Shown in pieces: positions 51,477 through 59,026 of a stretch of DNA of 64,000 bases (positions within the stretch are counted from its first letter, which is position 1; each line of letters starts with the position of its first letter). Origin of the DNA: Desulfobacterales bacterium (GTDB taxonomy: Bacteria > Desulfobacterota > Desulfobacteria > Desulfobacterales > JAHEIW01); contig JAQYWI010000005.1 of assembly GCA_030145015.1 (NCBI GenBank), forward strand, positions 7,813 to 71,812, read 5' to 3'. A program made the position numbers and the translations under genes. The notes under the pieces were generated by a model. It had not been told where the DNA came from. It worked only from the letters and a program-made list of their open reading frames with translations, and ran no database searches.

Positions 51477-52154
51477 ATGGAGTCTTTTGAAGTGCTGCTG
51501 GAAAATTCAGCCGACGCCCACGGGCATCTTTGCCCCGGGCAGGTGGTCGGCGTCCGCATGGCCATGCTGGGCTGCCGATTGATCGGATTGGATGAGCCCG
51601 CAAGTCACGATCAGATTAAAAAGCTGATTATCTATGTCGAGATGGATCGCTGCACCGCCGATGCAGTCGCCCATGTAACCGGCGTCAAACTGGGGCGGCG
51701 CTCACTGAAATTTATGGACTACGGTATTATGGCGGCCACCTTTGTAAACCTGGAGACCGCAAAGGCCTATCGCGTGATCTCCACCGAAGAGGCCCGCAGC
51801 CTGTCGGGTGCCTATGCACCGGAAGTTGCCGAAAAATACCCCCAGCAGCTGGAAGCTTACAAACGTATGCCCGACAGCGTATTATTTCGGGTCCAGCAGG
51901 TCAGGGTAAAAATAGACAAATGCGATCTGCCCGGGCCCACCCGCTATAAGGCCGCCTGCAGCCGCTGCGGTCAGGTGGTGCGCGATCAACGCGAAGTGAT
52001 TAAAAATGGGTCGGTCCTCTGCAGGCCCTGCACCGCAGACACTTACTTTTCAGATCCTAAAGAAGTGACCTGGCCGGATATGAACTGGAAACCGGAAAGC
52101 CGCCTCACGCAAAGCCGCAAAGACGCCAAGGTTAGTGAAACGAATTGTTATTAA
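51477..52154 (+). CDS. FmdE-family protein with C-terminal zinc ribbon
   Basis: 225 residues. The N-terminal FmdE domain is shown by AHGHLCPGQVVGVRMAMLG, VEMDRCTADAVAHVTGVKLG and RSLKFMDYGIMAATFVN. A C-terminal zinc ribbon follows (ACSRCGQVVRDQR and VLCRPCTADTYF). FmdE-like proteins are common beside molybdenum and tungsten enzymes and are thought to help cofactor delivery, although their biochemistry is poorly known. ATG 51477 follows GAAAGGACGACACTGAA. Confidence 0.85.
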   Translation: MESFEVLLENSADAHGHLCPGQVVGVRMAMLGCRLIGLDEPASHDQIKKLIIYVEMDRCTADAVAHVTGVKLGRRSLKFMDYGIMAATFVNLETAKAYRVISTEEARSLSGAYAPEVAEKYPQQLEAYKRMPDSVLFRVQQVRVKIDKCDLPGPTRYKAACSRCGQVVRDQREVIKNGSVLCRPCTADTYFSDPKEVTWPDMNWKPESRLTQSRKDAKVSETNCY

Positions 52155-52255
52155 TACAGCTCATCGACTTGGCAATGTCGGCACCGTGGTTAAACTTTTT
52201 TCGCCCTGTACCGTGAACCTTACACCCTGCACCTGAATTATAAAGGAGTTCAACA

Positions 52256-53287
52256 ATGCTGAAAAAAATTAAACTGGAAGAAGCGGTGGGAACTAAGCTT
52301 GCCCACGATATGACCGAAGTTCGTCCCGGAGAATTCAAAGGCGCTGCCTTTCACAAAGGGCATACCGTTTGCGACGAAGATCTGTGCCGCCTCCAAAAAA
52401 TGGGAAAAAATCACCTCTATCTCATCGACCTTGACGATGACGAAATTCATGAGGATCAGGCGGCAACTATTTTAGCCGATGCTCTGGCCGGTGACGGTAT
52501 TGCCTGGAAAGACGAACCACGGGAAGGAAAAATAAAGCTGCTGGCAGAAAGAGACGGGCTGTTTGCCGTCAACACCGCTGCTTTAGCTGCCTTTAACATG
52601 GTCGCTGAGGTCATGTGTGCCACCCTCCACAGTCATACCCTTGTCAAAAAAGGGGAATTGGTGGCGGCCACCCGCGCCATACCGCTGACAATGAAACGCG
52701 CACCCATCGAACGCGCCGCAGCCATTGCCCGCCAAAATGGGGCCGTGCTGGCCGTCAAGCCTATTCGAAAAGCCAGGGTGGGCCTGGTGATTACCGGTAA
52801 TGAAGTCTACCACGGCCTGATCGAAGACCGCTTCGCACCGATTCTGACCGAAAAGGTTGAAGCCCTGGGTTCACAGGTGGCCGGGGTGGCCTTTGCCCCG
52901 GATGACGCCGGGCTGATCAGCAAGGCCATCCGCTCCCATCTGGACCTGGGCTGTGATTTGCTGATGCTCAGCGGCGGCATGAGCGTAGACCCCGATGATG
53001 TCACCCGCCAGGGAATCCGCTCCGCCGGCGCCACCGAGATGCGCTACGGGGCTTCGGTGCTGCCCGGTGCCATGTTTTTAGTGGCCTACGTGGGCGATGT
53101 GCCGCTGCTGGGGGTACCGGCCTGCGGGCTGTTTCACCGCATTACCGTGCTGGATCTGGTGCTGCCGCGGATTTTAGCCGGTGAAAAAATCGGTAAGGCC
53201 GAGCTTGCTTTTTTAGGCCACGGGGGACTGTGCAAAGAGTGTGAGGAGTGCGTGTACCCGCATTGCCCGTTTGGGAAAGGCGCCTGA
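52256..53287 (+). CDS. MoeA/MogA-like molybdopterin-binding protein with Cys-rich tail
   Basis: 343 residues. The molybdopterin-binding (MoCF) domain is seen in RVGLVITGNEVYHGLIEDRF, VAFAPDDAGLISKAIRSHL and LLMLSGGMSVDPDDVTRQGI. An N-terminal about 150-residue region begins like MoeA-associated domains (LEEAVGTKLAHDMTEVRPGE). The last 20 residues are Cys-rich (CKECEECVYPHCPFG), unlike standard MoeA, and could hold a metal or Fe-S cluster. It is likely to take part in molybdenum insertion for the nearby enzymes. Confidence 0.85.
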   Translation: MLKKIKLEEAVGTKLAHDMTEVRPGEFKGAAFHKGHTVCDEDLCRLQKMGKNHLYLIDLDDDEIHEDQAATILADALAGDGIAWKDEPREGKIKLLAERDGLFAVNTAALAAFNMVAEVMCATLHSHTLVKKGELVAATRAIPLTMKRAPIERAAAIARQNGAVLAVKPIRKARVGLVITGNEVYHGLIEDRFAPILTEKVEALGSQVAGVAFAPDDAGLISKAIRSHLDLGCDLLMLSGGMSVDPDDVTRQGIRSAGATEMRYGASVLPGAMFLVAYVGDVPLLGVPACGLFHRITVLDLVLPRILAGEKIGKAELAFLGHGGLCKECEECVYPHCPFGKGA

Positions 53288-53345
53288 TTGTAATAAAGGC
53301 TAATCGCAATCTTGGTAGATTAAAGTTAAACTTTTGGTGGAAATC

Positions 53346-53480
53346 AAATTCGAAATTCGAATATCGAAACACGAAACAAATTCAAAATTATAAATTCAAA
53401 TGTCCAAAACTTTGTTTTAGAATTTTTGTCATTTAATATTAGGATTTGTTTCGGATTTCGGGCTTCGGATTTCGGATTTA
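53346..53480. repeat. Palindromic intergenic repeat, ATTCGAAA/TTTCGGATTT type (copy 1)
   Basis: The left arm is built of AAATTCGAAATTCGAATATC-like words and the right arm of the complementary TTTGTTTCGGATTTCGGGCT and TTCGGATTTCGGATTT. Similar elements lie at 56411-56620 and 62068-62241. The element ends 28 bases before moaA. Confidence 0.65.
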
Positions 53481-53507
53481 TAGCGCGATTTAAGAGGATA
53501 AACTGCA

Positions 53508-54500
53508 ATGAAATTAGTGGATGGATATGGACGATCAATTGATTACCTGCGCATATCAATAACCGATCACTGCAACCTGAAATGCTATTATTGCACACCG
53601 TTTTCAGGCCGCAGTCATCTGGAACGTTCGGAGATTTTAACCTATGAGGAGATGCTCAATGTCGCACGGGCGGCGGCAGCAATCGGCATAACCAAAATAC
53701 GGGTCACCGGTGGTGAGCCGCTGGTCAGAAAGGGCGTAGTTGAATTCTGTCGTATGCTTTCCGAGATAGACGGTTTAAAAAGCCTGGCCCTGACAACCAA
53801 CGGGATATATCTGGAGGAAATGGCCGAACCGTTATTTAAGGCCGGCGTCCGCAGAATCAATATCAGCCTGGACACGTTAAGGCCGGACCGCTTTGAAAAA
53901 ATTACCGGGTACAATTGGCTGCCCCGCGTGCTGGGCGGCATTAAACGCGCCGAGCAGATCGGAATGCATCCCATCAAGATTAACACCGTGGTAATGCGCG
54001 GCATCAATGATGATGAAATCGAAGATCTGGCCCGCTTGACCCTGGATAAGCCTTACCATGTGCGCTTTATCGAACTGATGCCCACCGACAGCTCGGCCTA
54101 CGGCAACTATGAATCGCTATTTATACCGGTTGAAGAATTTATGAAAAGGATCCATCAAATTGATCGGGTTCAAATCGAGCCGGCAGCAGATTCCTACGGG
54201 CCGGCAAGGCTCTGCCGGCTTCCGGGTGCCGTCGGCAAAGTCGGTTTCATTGCTCCCATCAGCTGGCATTTTTGCGGTTCCTGCAATCGCCTGCGGTTGA
54301 CCGCTGACGGCAAAATCAAAACCTGTCTGTTTTCCCGGGAAGAAATCGACATCAAAACCCCGCTGAGAACCGGGGCAACCCAAAACGATATTATCAACAT
54401 TTTTACGCAGGCGGTCGCTGAAAAACCCTCCGGTCACCACCTAAATGCAAAAGACCATCAAAACGCCTGCGGGCGGGCCATGCGCGCCATCGGAGGTTAG
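53508..54500 (+). CDS. moaA: GTP 3',8-cyclase MoaA (molybdenum cofactor step 1)
   Basis: 330 residues. Radical SAM CX3CX2C motif in ITDHCNLKCYYCTPFSG, then KIRVTGGEPLVRKGVVEFC, INISLDTLRPDRFEKITGYN and INTVVMRGINDDEIEDLARL. The C-terminal second [4Fe-4S] site is CGSCNRLRLTADGKIKTCLF. It converts GTP to the cyclic intermediate of molybdopterin synthesis, in the cytoplasm. The chain ends in GG-like residues (MRAIGG), as in MoaA proteins where the tail activates the reaction. AAGAGGATAAACTGCA precedes ATG 53508. Confidence 0.97.
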   Translation: MKLVDGYGRSIDYLRISITDHCNLKCYYCTPFSGRSHLERSEILTYEEMLNVARAAAAIGITKIRVTGGEPLVRKGVVEFCRMLSEIDGLKSLALTTNGIYLEEMAEPLFKAGVRRINISLDTLRPDRFEKITGYNWLPRVLGGIKRAEQIGMHPIKINTVVMRGINDDEIEDLARLTLDKPYHVRFIELMPTDSSAYGNYESLFIPVEEFMKRIHQIDRVQIEPAADSYGPARLCRLPGAVGKVGFIAPISWHFCGSCNRLRLTADGKIKTCLFSREEIDIKTPLRTGATQNDIINIFTQAVAEKPSGHHLNAKDHQNACGRAMRAIGG

Positions 54501-54504
54501 AATT

Positions 54505-54834
54505 ATGGCAAAACTCAAATTAAGGTCAAGCCAGTGGATTGTGGATGCAGACAACAACATTATTATTGGAGAAGGCCGGGCGAAAATTCTGGAGCATATC
54601 GATAAGACGGGCTCCATGAATCAGGCCGCCAAATTGATGAAAATGTCGTACAAGGCGGTTTGGAGTAAAATCAAAGCGACTGAAAAACACATGAATATCT
54701 GCATCGTGCATACGGACCGCAAAGATGGATCACGCCTTTCTCAAGACGGTAAGCAGCTCCTTAAAAAGTACAAACAGTTAAAAACACAATGCATGTCCGC
54801 CGATGATAAAATTTTTGGCGGCATTTTTAGATAA
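54505..54834 (+). CDS. ModE N-terminal-domain-like winged-helix regulator
   Basis: 109 residues from ATG 54505 (GGAGG upstream). The ModE/LysR-type DNA-binding domain is recognised by LRSSQWIVDADNNIIIGEG, AKILEHIDKTGSMNQAAKLM and KMSYKAVWSKIKATEKHM. It lacks the molybdate-binding C-terminal domain of full ModE, so if it senses molybdate it must do so another way. It begins five bases after moaA and probably tunes this molybdenum locus. Confidence 0.88.
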   Translation: MAKLKLRSSQWIVDADNNIIIGEGRAKILEHIDKTGSMNQAAKLMKMSYKAVWSKIKATEKHMNICIVHTDRKDGSRLSQDGKQLLKKYKQLKTQCMSADDKIFGGIFR

Positions 54835-54836
54835 CC

Positions 54837-55736
54837 ATGGAATTTTTACAATTTACATTTCCCCTTTCCGGGGTTGAGACCTTTATTTTAATCCCGCCGC
54901 TGGTGGCTTTCGGTATTTCTTTTTTCACCTCCATGGGGGGCATCTCAGGCGCATTTTTGCTGCTGCCGTTTCAAATGAGTGTTCTGGGATTCATCAGTCC
55001 TTCGGTAACGGCTACCAACTTTCTGTTCAATGTGACCGGCACGCCCGGCGGCGTGTACCGCTATGCCAGAGAGTGCCGCTTCGTGTGGCCGGTGGCGCTA
55101 TTGATTGTGACCGGCATTATCCCCGGCGTCCTTATCGGTTATTATCTGCGCATCACTTATTTGCCGGATCCGAAAACGTTCAAGTTTTTTGTCGGCTGTG
55201 TCTTGATGTTGATCGCTTGCAAACTTTTAAAAGAAGCATTTAACGCTAAAGCTGCGGCAACCGCAAAAAACTGCACGCTCGCCGATAGGGTGGAAGAAGC
55301 GTCAATCGAGGTGAAAACCACCCGCTTTAACTTCAAAGGCGCCACGTATTCATTTGCAACCGCAAAGCTACTCGGATTGGCCCTGACTGTCGGTATCATC
55401 GGCGGTGTCTACGGTATCGGTGGCGGTTCGATTATCGCACCGTTTTTGATCACATATTTCGGTCTGCCGGTGTATGCCGTTGCCGGTGCGGTGCTCCTGG
55501 GGACCTTTGTTTCATCGCTGGCCGGTGTGACCTTTTACAGCCTCATCCCGATAAACGGGGCGGTAGCCGCCCCGGATTGGTTGCTGGGAATATTGTTCGG
55601 AGCCGGGGGACTCGCGGGCATGTATTTAGGTGCCAGGGTGCAAAAATACGCACCTGAACGCTGGATCAAGCTGATGCTGGGAGCAGTGATTGCGATCGTG
55701 GCCGCAAAATATATTTTAAGATTTTTTGGTATATAA
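54837..55736 (+). CDS. TauE/SafE-family membrane permease
   Basis: 299 residues with about eight predicted helices. Family motifs: FFTSMGGISGAFLLLPFQMS, VTATNFLFNVTGTPGGVYRY and, in the second half, GGVYGIGGGSIIAPFLITYF. Such proteins are proposed exporters or importers of sulfite, sulfoacetate and related anions. It sits two bases after the ModE-like gene, so it may move an oxyanion that the adjacent oxidoreductase uses or makes. Confidence 0.88.
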   Translation: MEFLQFTFPLSGVETFILIPPLVAFGISFFTSMGGISGAFLLLPFQMSVLGFISPSVTATNFLFNVTGTPGGVYRYARECRFVWPVALLIVTGIIPGVLIGYYLRITYLPDPKTFKFFVGCVLMLIACKLLKEAFNAKAAATAKNCTLADRVEEASIEVKTTRFNFKGATYSFATAKLLGLALTVGIIGGVYGIGGGSIIAPFLITYFGLPVYAVAGAVLLGTFVSSLAGVTFYSLIPINGAVAAPDWLLGILFGAGGLAGMYLGARVQKYAPERWIKLMLGAVIAIVAAKYILRFFGI

Positions 55737-55740
55737 AAAT

Positions 55741-55855
55741 CTCGGGATTGTGGAAAAAGGCGGGGCGGCCCTATGGCGCCGGGTTTTTTGAGCCAAATCC
55801 ATAAAGACGTGTTTAAAAGAATGGATAAAGGAAAACCCCGAGCCGCCCCATCTTT
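55741..55855. terminator. Inverted repeat after the TauE-like gene
   Basis: GGGGCGGCC (about 55762) is complementary to the end of GAGCCGCCCC (about 55840), and the left arm starts with CTCGGG. It sits just after the last gene of the molybdenum cluster and may end its transcript. The rest of 55737-56002 shows no gene. Confidence 0.4.
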
Positions 55856-56002
55856 AGGAGAGGATTGATACGAATGGATGTATAGAGGGAACATCCATCC
55901 TATCATTAAGCAGTATGCGACCACGGAAAAGGTTCTGATCGCATACTTGAGGATTTAAGTGTAAACTTAGCTTCGTGATGGATTATTGTCAATAAAAATA
56001 TA

Positions 56003-56383
56003 TCACGTTGTGGCAGTTGACTGTTTGCCCTCGAAATCCTCGATCGCTCTGGCTAATGCATCGGCACCCAGGTTGGAGCAATGCATTTTTTCCTTGGGAA
56101 GTCCGTCCAGGGATTCGGCTACGGATTTTTTGGTAATTTTTTTGGCTTCATCAAGGGTTTTTCCCAGGGCCATCTCGGTAACCATGCTGGATACTGCAAT
56201 CGCAGCCACACAACCGAAGGTCTTAAATTTGATGTCAGCGATTTTATCATCCTTGACGTTGATGTAAAACGACATCATATCCCCGCATACCGGATTGCCA
56301 ACTTCACCGACTCCATCTGCATTCTCAATTTCCCCGATATTTCTGGGATTGGAAAAATGATCCATCACCTTTTCAGTGTACAT
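56003..56383 (-). CDS. iscU: IscU/NifU-type iron-sulfur cluster scaffold
   Basis: 126 residues with the three ligand Cys of the scaffold: GNPVCGDMMSFYI, IKFKTFGCVAAIAVSSM and KEKMHCSNLGADALARAI, with Asp after the first Cys. The LPPVK-type HscA-binding sequence is only partly recognisable (LPKEKMHC). It assembles Fe-S clusters transiently and passes them on. It is downstream of the desulfurase-like gene on the same strand, but about 300 bases with repeats separate them. Confidence 0.93.
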   Translation of the reverse strand: MYTEKVMDHFSNPRNIGEIENADGVGEVGNPVCGDMMSFYINVKDDKIADIKFKTFGCVAAIAVSSMVTEMALGKTLDEAKKITKKSVAESLDGLPKEKMHCSNLGADALARAIEDFEGKQSTATT

Positions 56384-56410
56384 CCTTTACCTCCCACTCC
56401 GGATAAACCG

Positions 56411-56620
56411 GAAATTCGAAAATCTAAATTCGAAATACGAAACAAATCCGAATCTACAATGACCAAAATCCCAAACCTTCCCTTTTCTCATTATAAATAA
56501 TTCTTTTCAAAGTTTAGAACATTTGTAAATTCGTATTTTGATATTGCCCTTCGACTAGGCTCAGGGTGATGAGCTTGTCGAACCGTTTCGAATTTCGTGC
56601 TTCGTGCTTCGGATTTTTTA
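56411..56620. repeat. Palindromic intergenic repeat (copy 2) with a nested second repeat
   Basis: Outer arms: AATTCGAAATACGAAACAAA on the left, TTTCGAATTTCGTGCTTCGT and TTCGGATTT on the right, the same family as copy 1. Inside, around 56549-56583, is a different palindrome (CCTTCGACTAGGCTCAGGG, then GAGCTTGTCGAAC) of a type widespread in bacterial intergenic DNA. The nesting suggests one element inserted in or recombined with the other. Confidence 0.6.
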
Positions 56621-56679
56621 AGTGAAATCCGCGAGCATACTTTTTTACACAGCACAAAATTAGCAGCCAAGATAGCTTT

Positions 56680-57873
56680 TCATCTGCAAACATCTTCCTC
56701 ATACTCCGGAATTTCCTTGCCCCAGATGGGCGAAAGGGCACGCAGCCGATCGACAGCCGCCGGCAGTTTTTCGAGCACATGGTCGATTTCTGCTTCGGTG
56801 TTGGCGGCATCGATCGTAAACACGGTAGACCCCTGAGCCAAATCCGCCCGCAAACCGATGGCCCCGAGCACCGGCGAGGTTTTTAGCGCCTTGGATGCGC
56901 AGGCAGATCCCGTGTTCGTATAGATTCCGTTCTGGACCAGCATAAAAATTAGAGCTTCGCCCTCGATGGCCTCGAAACAAAAACTGGCGTGGCCGGGCAG
57001 CCGTTTGTCCGGATGACCGGTATAGGTGACTTTTTCAACCTTTTTAAGAACACCCTCCACCAGTCGGTCTCTTAATTTGCGGACATGATCAATTTTTTCA
57101 GGCAGCTCTTTTTGTGCCAGCGCTGCGGCCCTGCCGAATCCGATAATACCGGGAACATTCTCGGTACCCGCCCTCCGGCCGTTTTCTTGAATGCCGCCGT
57201 GGATCAGGGGCATCAGCCTGACCTTTTTGTTAAAATAAAGAGCGCCAATCCCTTTGGGGGCGCCCAGAGAAGCGCCGGAAAGACTCAATAAATCAACATT
57301 TAACGCATTGACATCCACCCGGGTGTTGCCCACCGATGCCACCGCATCGGTGTGAAAGACGATGTCTTTTTCTTTACAGACCGCCGCCAGCTCGGAAATG
57401 GGCTCGATGGTTCCGATCTCGGTATTGGCATGCATAATCGAAGCAATAACCGTCTCCGGCCGGATGGCCCTGGCAAGGCGCCCGGGATCAACGAGACCGT
57501 TTTTGTCCACCGGCAGAAAGGTGGCCTCAAAATCAAGGCGTTCTAAAAAGCGGGCGGAGTTTAATACGGAATGATGCTCAATGGAAGAAACGATGATGTG
57601 ATTGCCTTTTTTCTGTTGGGCGAAAGCCACGCCCTTGATGGCCAAATTATTGGCTTCGGCACCGGACGATGTAAAGATGATTTGTGCAGGATCGGCATTG
57701 ATCAGACTGGCGACCTTTGCGCGGGCTTCTTCGATTGCCTCTTTGATTTTCGAGCCCAGGTCATAAACATTGGACGGGTTTGCAAATTGTTCATTAAAAT
57801 AGGGAAGCATGACCTCAAGCACTTCTTTTCTGACAGGCGTGGCCGAAGCATGATCCAGATAGGCCGTATACAT
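56680..57873 (-). CDS. IscS/NifS-like protein lacking the PLP-binding lysine
   Basis: 397 residues, full-length class V aminotransferase fold: YLDHASATPVRKEVLEVMLP, FTSSGAEANNLAIKGVA, EHHSVLNSARFLE, HTDAVASVGNTRVD, RRAGTENVPGIIGFGRAA and the catalytic-Cys loop TNTGSACASKALK. The strand that should read SGHKxYGPKG is instead SLSGASLGAPKGIGALYF, so the conserved His-Lys (positions 201-202) is Ala-Ser, and the PLP-contacting Gln of DATQS is Ala (DAVAS). It cannot form the normal PLP Schiff base at that site. The loop Cys remains, so it may act as a sulfur-accepting partner of IscU using free sulfide. Confidence 0.9.
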   Translation of the reverse strand: MYTAYLDHASATPVRKEVLEVMLPYFNEQFANPSNVYDLGSKIKEAIEEARAKVASLINADPAQIIFTSSGAEANNLAIKGVAFAQQKKGNHIIVSSIEHHSVLNSARFLERLDFEATFLPVDKNGLVDPGRLARAIRPETVIASIMHANTEIGTIEPISELAAVCKEKDIVFHTDAVASVGNTRVDVNALNVDLLSLSGASLGAPKGIGALYFNKKVRLMPLIHGGIQENGRRAGTENVPGIIGFGRAAALAQKELPEKIDHVRKLRDRLVEGVLKKVEKVTYTGHPDKRLPGHASFCFEAIEGEALIFMLVQNGIYTNTGSACASKALKTSPVLGAIGLRADLAQGSTVFTIDAANTEAEIDHVLEKLPAAVDRLRALSPIWGKEIPEYEEDVCR

Positions 57874-57934
57874 AAGATGCTCCTTCGAAAAAATTATGTT
57901 CGCTTAACTTTTTTACATTCGGGTATAAATAAAT

Positions 57935-58040
57935 GGTTACGCGTTACGAGTTGCGAGTTGCGCGGTAAGAATTATGAGAAAAGATTATTTCTGTACAGCG
58001 TAGAACGCGGAACGCGCAACACGGAACACGGAACACCTAA
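57935..58040. repeat. GC-rich short-unit repeat
   Basis: Left part has ACGCGTTACGAGTTGCGAGT words and right part the complementary GCGGAACGCGCAACACGGAA words, giving a loose inverted repeat around an AT-rich centre. No reading frame of interest. It separates two minus-strand genes. Confidence 0.45.
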
Positions 58041-58082
58041 CGCAATTGATTTCAATATTTCCAAGTGCATGAAGTAAAGTTC

Positions 58083-58340
58083 TCAGGTCTTATCGTTTTT
58101 TTTCTTTATATAGAACTTATAGTATTCGTCATCTTCGTCCATGCCGATGAATTCATGGCCGCACTTTTTGCACCAATCCGGGATGTCCTCCAGGGCCCCG
58201 TCATAATCTGTCAGCACCTCCAGCACCTGCCCCTTTTTCATGCATTTCAACTTATCCCCCGGTTCCAGCAGATGCATGGGGCACATGCGACAAACGAGAT
58301 CCAAGGATTCATCGGCATCCTGATCCTTTATAAACTTCAT
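58083..58340 (-). CDS. TusA/SirA-like sulfur carrier
   Basis: 85 residues. TusA proteins have an N-terminal CPxP with the sulfur-carrying Cys; here the equivalent is DLVCRMCPMHLLEPGDKLK. The rest matches the fold: KKGQVLEVLTDYDGALEDIP, then WCKKCGHEFIGMDEDDEYY. An extra Cys pair (WCKKCGH) and the replaced second Pro of CPxP are unusual. Located upstream of the desulfurase homologue on the same strand, it may pass persulfide to or from it. Confidence 0.8.
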   Translation of the reverse strand: MKFIKDQDADESLDLVCRMCPMHLLEPGDKLKCMKKGQVLEVLTDYDGALEDIPDWCKKCGHEFIGMDEDDEYYKFYIKKKNDKT

Positions 58341-58771
58341 CTCACGCTCCTTGATGGTTGATTGCGAATGGCCGCTTTCTAAAGCCTTTTGACCAAATAA
58401 TCAGGTAGATATTAATGCCACTTTGTGGTGGTGTCAAGTAAAAGGTTTTGAAATTGAATCTACATATTTATAATTTTATCAGACTGTTAAAAGATTAGTC
58501 ATAAACGATTACGCAATGCAATTTAATTTGGCGATCGAGGAAAAATGTTGAAAGGAAAAAAGGTTTTTTAAATAAAGATCCAAAAATACAGCTTTTAAAA
58601 TCAAAAAATACAGCTTTCACCCCATTTTCATTTCATAGTTTTCTGGTATGAAACAATTGACCTAAGTCAAATATTTACGCTCAAATTGCTGTTAGAAATC
58701 AGCGAACCCACCAATCTTAATCCGGCTCGTATTGGGGCCGCCTTCATAAATTTCTAAACTAAGGAGCATCA
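58341..58771. promoter_or_regulatory. Divergent control region of the nap cluster with FNR/HcpR-like site
   Basis: 431 bases between the TusA-like gene and napD. The clear signal is the palindrome TTGACCTAAGTCAA at 58657-58670, 102 bases before the napD start. This dyad fits CRP/FNR-type regulators; TTGAC-N4-GTCAA is the half-site pair I recall for the nitrosative-stress regulator HcpR in sulfate reducers. The remainder is AT-rich without other recognisable elements. Confidence 0.55.
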
Positions 58772-59002
58772 ATGCCGGTCTTCAGTTATCTGGCATACCC
58801 AGTTCAGGGGGCAAAAGAGCGACTCATCGATGCGCTTGCCGCCCTGGAATACTGCGAAGTTACACCGTCCGAAAATGAAGAGGTTTTAATTCTGGTGACG
58901 GATACACCCGATGAGGAAACCGAAAAAGAATTACAGAAAAAATTTAAGGATATAAAATCATTAGAGTCCCTTGGTATGACGTTTGGCCATACGGATGACT
59001 AG
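58772..59002 (+). CDS. napD: NapD-like chaperone
   Basis: 76 residues, small ferredoxin-like fold. NapD binds the twin-arginine signal of NapA during maturation. The pattern is VFSYLAYPVQGAKERLIDAL, then EEVLILVTDTPDEETEKEL and the C-terminal IKSLESLGMTFGHTDD. AAGGAGCATC precedes ATG 58772. It is 24 bases upstream of napA, which supports the call, since sequence similarity in this family is weak. Confidence 0.8.
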   Translation: MPVFSYLAYPVQGAKERLIDALAALEYCEVTPSENEEVLILVTDTPDEETEKELQKKFKDIKSLESLGMTFGHTDD

Positions 59003-59026
59003 AGGACACAAAGAAGGAGTAAGCAC

